From Candidatus Thiodictyon syntrophicum (GTDB lineage: Bacteria; Pseudomonadota; Gammaproteobacteria; Chromatiales; Chromatiaceae), in NCBI RefSeq assembly GCF_002813775.1, contig NZ_CP020372.1:124001-188000 (forward strand): a DNA stretch of 64,000 nucleotides, given 5' to 3'. Within the stretch, counting starts at the first letter, position 1; each line of letters starts with the position of its first letter. Under the pieces are notes generated by a model that saw nothing but the letters and a program-made list of their open reading frames with translations, ran no database searches and was not told where the DNA came from. Both the position numbers and the translations under genes were made by a program. Shown piece after piece: positions 41,824 to 48,659 of this stretch.

Positions 41824-44493
41824 CTAGGACTTGATTAAGATCTGCCGATACCCCCCGGCCACCAGCGCGGCGATATCCACCAGCAAGGTCGGCAGCGGCC
41901 GATACAGCGGATAGGCAATATAGCGGCTCTGCCAGACCGGATGGAACTTCTCCTTGAAACTGCGCAGGCCCTTGTAGTTGTAGAGACGGGTGCCGGAGTC
42001 ATAGGCCAGCCGGGCAATGCGCTCGTCCGGGCGGGCATAGCGGCTCTTGCCCACGCCGCTTAAGGGGGCCATCCCCAGGTTGAACCAAGTGTAGCCCTCC
42101 TGCCGCGCGCCTTCGATCATGCGCGTGAAGAGGAAGTCCATGGTCCCCGCGGGCGCGTCGGGCAGGTGCCGCATCAGGTCCACGCCCAGTTCCAACCGGT
42201 CGCGATAGGACGGGGTCAGGCTCGCGAAGGCAATGATGCGGCTGCCCTGGCGGACCACATAGAGGGGTGCCCGGGCCAGGTAGCCCTGGTCGAAGGCGCC
42301 GAGTGAGAAGCCCTTTTCGCCCCCGCCCCGCTCCTGCAGCCAGGCATCGGAGACGGCCTTGAGCGCCGCCCAGGTGACATCGTCCCAGGGTGGTTCCAGG
42401 CGCTCCGCGCTCAGACCGTCGCGGATGGCGCGGTTGACCCCGGTCCTGAGGGTCTGGTTGCGGCGGCCGGTGAGGGTGAAGTCTGCCGCCGCGACCAGCC
42501 CCATCTCCCCGGCCTTGAACAGGGCAAAGCCGGCGTCGTGGTAGAGGTGCAGGTGCTCGTGGGCGACCTCGTAGAACACCGGGTCCAGGTCATGGCGATC
42601 GGCCAGGTCACGAAACTCCAGGACCGCCGGCCCATAGGCCGCCGCGTCCCCGAGCGGGTCCCCCAGGGCGACCAGACGGCCGCGGACGCGCTGGTATTGG
42701 ATCAGACAGCGACCCTGCGCCGCGTACAGCAGGTGCTTGTCCCCCATGAACAGCAGATGGGCGAAGGTGCCGCCGCCGTGCTCACCCAGCCAGACCCGCG
42801 CCTGGGCCAGGGCGGCGTCATCGGTCACGGGGAATACGGGCCGCGGCATCCGGAAGAGACCCCAGGCGAGCCAGCCCGCCAGGGCCACGATCGCGAGCGG
42901 CAGGGAGCGCAGGTAACGCGCCGCCTGCAGGTGCGGTTGCGACTGGAACCAGAGCTCGCGCCAGGTGAAGTCTTCCCCATCCACCCAGGGACCGAGCAGG
43001 ACAAAGGCCGTGACGCTGACCAGCAGGGCCAGGAGCCAAAGCAGATTGCGCCGACTCAGGAAGGGGTAGGAGAGGCGATAAAAGGCGTCCCGGCGCAGCC
43101 ACAAGAGCCCCGCCACCGCGAGCAGGAACAGGCCCTGACCCGGGGCCGCGCCCTTGAGCAGACTCAGGAGGGCCCCGACCACCAGCAGCGGCATGGTCAC
43201 CAGATAGACGCTGCGCACCTGCTGGTCGATCCCCCGGGACAGGGCGATCAGCAGCACCCCCACCCCCACCGAGAGGAAGTGGGACAGTTCCAGGGCCGGC
43301 AGGGGCAGTACCAGGAGTAGCCGCTCGACCCGATCCTCCAGGGACGGCAGCGCGGCGGAGGCCAGCAGCATCAGCCCGGTGGCTAAGATCAGCAGGCCCA
43401 GCAGGCGCACCCCCAGGGAGGCGATGAAATTCAGGATCAGGCGCAGCAGACCGAGCAGCGGATTGTTCTGCCACAGGCGGGCGAGCCGGCTGACGGCCGG
43501 TGCCGCGGGGCGGGCCAAGAGCCCGGTGCCGAGGGTGAGCCCGATCAGCCAGGGCACCAGATAATAGACCAGGCGGAACACCAGGAGCCCGGCCGCCGCG
43601 GTCGCCGGGGACACCCGCAGGCGGGTGAGCATCACCAGCAGTGCGGCATCGAAGACCCCGATTCCCCCCGGGACCAGGCTCAGCACCCCCAGGGTCGCCG
43701 CGAAGGTGAAGGCGGCCAGGAAGGCGCCCGGGTTCAGGTGGGCGCCGCAGGCGAGCAGGCAACACCAGGCGACCAGCATCGCCAGGAGCCAGTCCAGCAC
43801 CGAGATCGCCACCAGCGTGAGCCCCCCGCCCAGACCGAGGCGGGCGGTCCCGCTCAGCACCCGGTGCAGGACCGCCCGGTTCGCCGCCAGCGTCAGGAAC
43901 ACCGGCAGATAGGCGGCATAGGCGAGCAGGACGCTCAGTACCGCCCAGCGCGGCAGGACCCCCGGTACCAGGTTGGTGCGGCCCAGGGCCAGCGCCGCCA
44001 GTACCAGCACCGAGAGCCCGACCGGCACCGCCAACATGATCACCCCGGAGTAGAGCGAGGCGACCCGGGTCGCCACCCCGTCGCGGGTGAGCAGCAGGAT
44101 GCGGATGCCCGAGCCCGCGAGCCCCGAAAGCCCGATCAGGTTGTTGGTGGTATTGGCGACCCAACTGTAGCGGACCAGGCGGTCCCAGGTCAGGTTGACC
44201 TTGAGCCAGCGGGCCATCCACCAGTCGTAGAGGACCATCTCGAAGACCGCCGCCAGGGCCAGGGCCTGGAGCCCCAGGAGCGCGACCCAGGGGATGCGGC
44301 GCAAGGCGGCTCGCAGCGTGTGAAAGTCGAACCCCTTGACCTCATACCAGGCGACCAGCGCGGTCACGACCACCAGCAGCGGCGGCACCCCGCGGCGCAG
44401 CCAGGCGAGCAGCACGGCGGCGCGGCGGTTGGGATTGGCCGACGCCGCGGCGCCCGCGGCGGCGGGGTCCAGGGTCTTGAGTGGACGGGTCAT
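41824..44493 (-). CDS. mprF: Bifunctional lysylphosphatidylglycerol flippase/synthetase MprF
   Basis: 889 aa. The N-terminal half has many membrane segments (flippase). The C-terminal soluble DUF2156 domain (GGGTFAHLLFMGDKHLLYAA; GTMDFLFTRMIEGARQEGY; RSFKEKFHPVWQSRYIA) transfers lysine from Lys-tRNA to phosphatidylglycerol. The modification lowers negative surface charge and protects against cationic peptides and acid. Length is normal. It is followed on the same strand by acvB, giving the lpiA-acvB arrangement. Confidence 0.94.
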   Translation of the reverse strand: MTRPLKTLDPAAAGAAASANPNRRAAVLLAWLRRGVPPLLVVVTALVAWYEVKGFDFHTLRAALRRIPWVALLGLQALALAAVFEMVLYDWWMARWLKVNLTWDRLVRYSWVANTTNNLIGLSGLAGSGIRILLLTRDGVATRVASLYSGVIMLAVPVGLSVLVLAALALGRTNLVPGVLPRWAVLSVLLAYAAYLPVFLTLAANRAVLHRVLSGTARLGLGGGLTLVAISVLDWLLAMLVAWCCLLACGAHLNPGAFLAAFTFAATLGVLSLVPGGIGVFDAALLVMLTRLRVSPATAAAGLLVFRLVYYLVPWLIGLTLGTGLLARPAAPAVSRLARLWQNNPLLGLLRLILNFIASLGVRLLGLLILATGLMLLASAALPSLEDRVERLLLVLPLPALELSHFLSVGVGVLLIALSRGIDQQVRSVYLVTMPLLVVGALLSLLKGAAPGQGLFLLAVAGLLWLRRDAFYRLSYPFLSRRNLLWLLALLVSVTAFVLLGPWVDGEDFTWRELWFQSQPHLQAARYLRSLPLAIVALAGWLAWGLFRMPRPVFPVTDDAALAQARVWLGEHGGGTFAHLLFMGDKHLLYAAQGRCLIQYQRVRGRLVALGDPLGDAAAYGPAVLEFRDLADRHDLDPVFYEVAHEHLHLYHDAGFALFKAGEMGLVAAADFTLTGRRNQTLRTGVNRAIRDGLSAERLEPPWDDVTWAALKAVSDAWLQERGGGEKGFSLGAFDQGYLARAPLYVVRQGSRIIAFASLTPSYRDRLELGVDLMRHLPDAPAGTMDFLFTRMIEGARQEGYTWFNLGMAPLSGVGKSRYARPDERIARLAYDSGTRLYNYKGLRSFKEKFHPVWQSRYIAYPLYRPLPTLLVDIAALVAGGYRQILIKS

Positions 44494-44776
44494 GGTGACC
44501 TCGGGCGGGCCGCCCGTGCGTCGACGATGAAGGTGACTGCGGTAATGCTCCCATGCCCGGGCGGAGCGCGCAATGTGGGCGGCGGCGCAGGCCCGGTTGC
44601 GTTGTCAAGGGGGCCGAACCATCATCCCGACGAGGTGAACTCCGGACAACGTTGTGCCCGCCTGACCGACCGGAGGTCGAGGCTTCAGCCGGACCGGGCG
44701 CGGCGGCCCCCCAGGGCCATGAAGGCTCGTCCGTCACCCTGCGGCGCCGCGGCGAACTCAGATGCCGCCTTTCCGG

Positions 44777-44798
44777 CGCGGCTGGAGCCGCTCCCACA
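44777..44798. repeat. Single REP-like unit in the mprF/mobA gap
   Basis: CGCGGCTGGAGCCGCTCCCA matches the arm of the repeat at 41644-41666 with one change. It lies in the 356-bp gap between the divergent mprF and mobA genes, which otherwise shows no supported gene. Confidence 0.6.
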
Positions 44799-44849
44799 AC
44801 GTCGCTGCGCGACTTTAACGGCTTCACGGCTCGACCACCGGACTCCAGG

Positions 44850-45455
44850 ATGCACACACCCTCCCCCTCCCGCGCCGCCATCACCGGGGTCATCCTGGCC
44901 GGCGGCCAGTCCAGCCGCCTGGGTGGCCACGACAAGGGGCTGCGGCCCTTCGCCGGTCGGCCGCTGGTCGAATGGGTCATCGCCGCCCTGGCCCCGCAGG
45001 TCGACACCCTGCTGATCAGCGCCAACCGCAACCTGGAGCGCTATGCCGACTATGGCCTGCCGGTGGTCGCCGATCTGGACCCGGGCTTCCAGGGACCCCT
45101 GGCCGGCATTCGCAGCGCCATGCGGGCGGCCGCCACCGCGTGGATCATTACCCTGCCCTGTGACGGCCCCTACCCCGCCCCCGACCTGGTCGCGCGGCTG
45201 CTGCTCGCCCTGCGCACCCAGGCCGGAGACCTCGCGGTCGCCACGGACGGCCAGCGCCTGCAACCGGTCCATGCCCTGCTGCCGGTGGCGCTGGCCACTG
45301 ATCTGGAGACCTTCCTGGCCGCCGGTGAGCGCAAGCCCACCCGGTGGTATGACCGCCACCGGGTCGCCCTGGCGGATTTCAGCGATCGGCCGGACTGCTT
45401 CGCCAACATCAACACCCCGGACGACGCCTTGGCGCTGGAGCGGCGCCCGCCCTGA
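44850..45455 (+). CDS. mobA: Molybdenum cofactor guanylyltransferase MobA
   Basis: 201 aa. The nucleotide-binding motif LAGGQSSRLGGHDKGLRPF is near the N-terminus, then LPCDGPYPAPDLV. The C-terminal CFANINTPDDALAL is typical of MobA. It attaches GMP to molybdopterin to form the MGD cofactor in the cytoplasm. Although it lies between C1-pathway blocks, bacterial Fhc is not thought to need a molybdopterin, so MobA more likely serves other enzymes. Confidence 0.94.
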   Translation: MHTPSPSRAAITGVILAGGQSSRLGGHDKGLRPFAGRPLVEWVIAALAPQVDTLLISANRNLERYADYGLPVVADLDPGFQGPLAGIRSAMRAAATAWIITLPCDGPYPAPDLVARLLLALRTQAGDLAVATDGQRLQPVHALLPVALATDLETFLAAGERKPTRWYDRHRVALADFSDRPDCFANINTPDDALALERRPP

Positions 45456-45545
45456 CAGCCTGCCAACAGCGAGGCCGCTGGTCCGCTGTGCGGACCGAAC
45501 GCCGCCGCCGGCCGCCACGACCATCGAGTCACGCGAACGGCCCCC

Positions 45546-45911
45546 TCAGTCGTACTTGATGTACTTGAAACGCGGATCATCCGGCGTGCCCTCCAGGGCA
45601 CTGGCCGGTCCGGGCCGCCAGCCGACGGTCTCCTCGATCTTGCGGGCCAGTTCGAAGTCCTTGTCGGTCACCCCCTTGGCCGAGTGGGTCACCAGCTTCA
45701 CGATCACGAAGGCATAGGATACGGCCAGATCCGGGTGGTGCCAGGCCGCCTCCGCCAGGTGTCCCACCGTATTGACCACCATCAGGGTGCCCTTCCAGCC
45801 GCTGGTGCGGTATTTGCGCCTGAGCCAGCCATCCTCGTAATACCAATGGGGCAGTTCGGCCGCGATCCGCGCGCGGATCTCCTCCTCGCTGTAGACCTTT
45901 TCATCAGACAT
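45546..45911 (-). CDS. Pterin-4a-carbinolamine dehydratase-like protein (PCD/DCoH)
   Basis: 121 aa. LPHWYYEDGWLRRKYRTSGW and the pterin-site run VGHLAEAAWHHPDLAVSYAF (histidines of the HHP motif), then HSAKGVTDKDFELA, mark the family. The usual reaction is dehydration of 4a-hydroxytetrahydrobiopterin. Similar genes occur in H4MPT gene clusters of methylotrophs, so a role with methanopterin is possible. It is a little longer than typical PhhB (about 100-115 aa), with an extra C-terminal tail. Confidence 0.88.
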   Translation of the reverse strand: MSDEKVYSEEEIRARIAAELPHWYYEDGWLRRKYRTSGWKGTLMVVNTVGHLAEAAWHHPDLAVSYAFVIVKLVTHSAKGVTDKDFELARKIEETVGWRPGPASALEGTPDDPRFKYIKYD

Positions 45912-45936
45912 GGTTGCAGTCTCCTTCAGGTCGGAA

Positions 45937-45950
45937 GGGGCATTCGCCCC
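45937..45950. repeat. GGGGCATTCGCCCC palindrome
   Basis: It is the same core as the pair at 16269-16373, here as a single copy 26 bp upstream of the PCD-like gene start. Confidence 0.5.
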
Positions 45951-46013
45951 GTCCGCAATGTGTGCGCCGGACCGGCCGGTCCGCGGTATGGATCGGCGAC
46001 GGCAAAAAAGGTG

Positions 46014-46241
46014 TCAACCGCGCGTCGTCAATGTAGAAACATACAAAGCCTCCACCTGCGCCCTGGCCCAGGGAGTTCGTCGCAGAAACGTCAAACTCGA
46101 TTTCACGGATGGCTCATGCTTGAAACAATTGATGTTGATCCGGTCGGCGAGACCATCCCAGCCGTAATGATCGACCAGCTTCAGGACCACGGTTTCCAGA
46201 CTGACCCCGTGTAATGGATTCTTCGGTTGCTCACCGGTCAT
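46014..46241 (-). CDS. VF530 family (DUF2132) protein
   Basis: 75 aa. [20 protein letters not shown], then [20 protein letters not shown] and TPWARAQVE, are the VF530 family signature. It is a small conserved fold thought to bind DNA, with no established role. It appears to be a stand-alone gene. Rpn-gene remnants begin just beyond its start. Confidence 0.9.
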   Translation of the reverse strand: MTGEQPKNPLHGVSLETVVLKLVDHYGWDGLADRININCFKHEPSVKSSLTFLRRTPWARAQVEALYVSTLTTRG

Positions 46242-46251
46242 TGCTCAAGAC

Positions 46252-46354
46252 CCCGGGCGCGTGGAGGAACGCGACGTCCGCGCCCTGTTGGAACAGAACC
46301 TCACGGGAGACCCCATCATGCAAACCTTCGTCGACCGCTACATCGAGCAAGGCA
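46252..46354 (+). pseudogene. Fragment of an Rpn-type nuclease gene
   Basis: About 103 bp closely match 48128-48230 in the Rpn pseudogene: EERDVRALLEQN, then GDPIMQTFVDRYIEQGR. The fragment has no start or domain and stops abruptly at 46354. It shows that parts of this element have been copied or left behind here. Confidence 0.75.
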
Positions 46355-46384
46355 GGAACTCGTGGTCGGTCCGCGCAGTATCCG

Positions 46385-47296
46385 CTAAAAGCGAACCTTC
46401 AGCGTCACGCCCGCAAAGGGGGCCGTGGCATAATCCGCGGCCGCCAGTTTGTCGCCTTGGGCATTCTCCAGTCGGAGATTGCCCGCCGTCTTGGCCCCGG
46501 CGATCAGGCTCAGGCTGCCGAAGCGCCCGAGGGTGCGCACGACGCCCAGATAGACCGGGATGGAGCTGTCCTGGCCCACGCCGTTGGGGGCCGGGCCCTG
46601 GTCGTTCAGGCGAAAGCGCTCGTTCTCATAACGCGCGCCGAGACTGAGGGTCCAGGCGTCCGCGGGCCGCCATTCCAGGACCAGACCGGGTCCGCGGCTG
46701 GCCGCGAGACCGCCACCGGTGTTCAGGCTCAGGGTGTCGGTCAGGCGCCAGTCCAACGCGAGGATCGGGAACAGGCTGGCGTCACCCTCGATCTCGGAGA
46801 AGGCGCCGAACCCGGGGCCGATGGTCAAGCGGTCGCTGACCCGGTAACTGGCGGCGGCCAGCACCCCGCCGAAGGCCCCGTCATCCAGGGCTGCCCCGTC
46901 CTCTGCGGCCCAGCGGATGCTCGGCAAGGCGAACAGGGTCCACCGCTCCCCCAGGCGGGCGTTCAGGCTGACCCCCGCCCGGGCGCTGCGGATGGTCGAC
47001 CAGGGCGCGGCGGCGGCGAGTTCCTGCGCACCGGCGGTGAAGTCGTACGCGAACTCAGTGTAACCCAGGCTCAGCCCGAGCCGCAGACTGGGGGTCAGGG
47101 GCCGGGAGACGCCGATGCGCAGCGCCGTTTCATCCATCGCGACCGTGCCGCCGCCATCGCGATCCGCACTGAATTGGTGGGCGCCCAGCGCCTCGACCGA
47201 CAGACCCCAGGCGTTGGCCGGCGGTCCGCCCGCCCCGACCCAGGACGGGATGAAGAGTAACGTGACCCCAAACCAGACAGCAGTCAGTGGATGCAT
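46385..47296 (-). CDS. Outer-membrane beta-barrel protein (DUF6268-like)
   Basis: 303 aa. A signal peptide covers about residues 1-22 from the ATG at 47296, which has GAGG seven bases upstream; an ATG eight codons earlier is possible. The body alternates hydrophobic and polar residues in repeated strands (LRLGLSLGYTEFAYDF; LTIGPGFGAFSEIEGD) and ends in FAGVTLKVRF, a terminal Phe as in outer-membrane barrels. The function is unknown; a transport or sensing role would be speculation. Confidence 0.75.
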   Translation of the reverse strand: MHPLTAVWFGVTLLFIPSWVGAGGPPANAWGLSVEALGAHQFSADRDGGGTVAMDETALRIGVSRPLTPSLRLGLSLGYTEFAYDFTAGAQELAAAAPWSTIRSARAGVSLNARLGERWTLFALPSIRWAAEDGAALDDGAFGGVLAAASYRVSDRLTIGPGFGAFSEIEGDASLFPILALDWRLTDTLSLNTGGGLAASRGPGLVLEWRPADAWTLSLGARYENERFRLNDQGPAPNGVGQDSSIPVYLGVVRTLGRFGSLSLIAGAKTAGNLRLENAQGDKLAAADYATAPFAGVTLKVRF

Positions 47297-47335
47297 CGGA
47301 ATGCCTCGTGTGGATTTCATATCATCATGCAAAGG

Positions 47336-47387
47336 GTGACAGAGGCGCGGATCGTTTCGGCACGGTGTCACGTCGGCGACGCATTGG
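47336..47387 (+). repeat. 52-bp direct repeat, left copy
   Basis: It starts GTGACAGAGGCGCGGATCG and contains a GTGACA/TGTCAC dyad. A copy at 48484-48535 differs at only two positions. The two copies flank the Rpn pseudogene. The rest of the gap 47297-47632 has no supported gene. Confidence 0.85.
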
Positions 47388-47632
47388 CAAGTCTGAGCGA
47401 CCGGTCTGGCGCGGGGCCTGCAGCCGCTGCCCTCGCCCCGGGACCGGGTGCCGGTGAAGGCGCGCATGACGAAGGGGCGCCAGGTCGACCCGGAGCATCC
47501 GGCCCGGTTGCAGACGCCACGGGCGGTCGAAGTCTCAACCGCAGCGGGCCAAAGTCGGCCGTTCGCGTCCTGGTCGCACCGCGAGCGGCCGGCGCTTGCG
47601 CCGCCAAGGCGCCGCGATTAATCTCTGATGCC

Positions 47633-48418
47633 ATGGACGACACATCGCCACCCCCCACGACACCTAATTTTCGCGAGAGCTTCGGCCGCCGGGAGATCGC
47701 CGTGGACTTCCTGCGCCACCACCTGCCGGCCGAACTGCTGGCCGAGATCGACCTCGAAACCCTGGAAATCTCCAAGCAACACCCGTAGGCCCGCCGGCTC
47801 CCGCCAATCTATCCGTTGGTGATCTATCAAGGCAACGGACGCTGGCGCGCACCCCGCAACTTCCATGACCTGATCGCCCCGTTGCCGACGGTGCTGGCGC
47901 CCTTTGTGCCGCGGTTCACCTACGCGCTGCACGACATCTGCGCCCGCACCAACGCCGAGATCAAGGGCGCCGTGCTGACCCGTCTGGTCCAGTTGGCGAT
48001 GCGTTGAATCTTCAGCAAAGAGCCCCTCGCGCGGCTGGGCGACCTGTTGACCCTGATCGAGCAGGCCGAGGACTGGACCACCGCGTTGGAGATCCTGGAA
48101 TCCCTATTGCGCTACTATGTCCAAGGCACCGGGCGCGTGGAAGAACGTGACGTCCGCGCCCTGTTGGAACAGAACCCCACGGGAGACCCAATCATGCAAA
48201 CCTTCATCGACCGCTACATCGAGCAAGGCCGACAGGCGGGCAAACAGGAGGGCAGGCGGGAGGGTGAGGCCGCTATGTTGCTGCGGCAGATCGACCGGAA
48301 ATTCGGTCCCCCGAGCGAGACGGTGCGGACACGCGTCGGCAGCGCGGACCCCGAGACCCTGCTGCGCTGGTCCGACCGCATCCTCACCGCGGAGAGTCTG
48401 GACGCGGTGCTGCATTGA
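47633..48418 (+). pseudogene. Rpn-family (DUF4351) recombination-promoting nuclease, decayed
   Basis: The N-terminus (PNFRESFGRREIAVDFLRHH) matches Rpn/PDDEXK transposase-like proteins. After ISKQHP there is a TAG, and a stretch of about 80 residues is missing before [21 protein letters not shown] second stop (TGA at 48005-48007) follows LVQLAMR. The C-terminus (LLRQIDRKFGPPSETVRTRV) is the DUF4351 region. Two stops and a deletion make it non-functional. Confidence 0.88.
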
Positions 48419-48483
48419 GCGGCGCCGGAGACGCGGTACGTCCGCTATCCTGCCGCGGCTGGATTCTGATGTCTGCCGATGCG

Positions 48484-48535
48484 GTGACAGAGGCGCGGAT
48501 CGTTTCGGTACGGTGTCACTTCGGCGACGCATTGG
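48484..48535 (+). repeat. 52-bp direct repeat, right copy
   Basis: It matches 47336-47387 at 50 of 52 positions and lies 66 bp after the end of the Rpn pseudogene. Confidence 0.85.
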
Positions 48536-48566
48536 TGGATAGGAATTGCCGGGGCAGACCGCGGTT

Positions 48567-48619
48567 GCTTGTGTTGCCGCAAGAAAAGCAGGAAATCGTG
48601 GTCTATCCCTGAGGTATCC
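48567..48619 (+). repeat. Dispersed repeat copy 3 (CAGGAAATCGTGG type)
   Basis: It reads TTGCCGCAAGAAAAGCAGGA then AATCGTGGTCTATCCCTGAG. Related copies at 38288-38340 and 39245-39282 border broken genes. Here it lies between the Rpn remnant and the dynamin-like gene. Confidence 0.75.
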
Positions 48620-48659
48620 AGTTGTAACAGTCTGAGCAAATTAGAAAGAGGGAAATCAA

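Noticed and set aside
44850-45455. mobA as evidence for a molybdenum formyl-methanofuran dehydrogenase
   Set aside because: Bacterial Fhc acts as a formyltransferase/hydrolase, and FhcB size here fits that form; MobA has many other clients.
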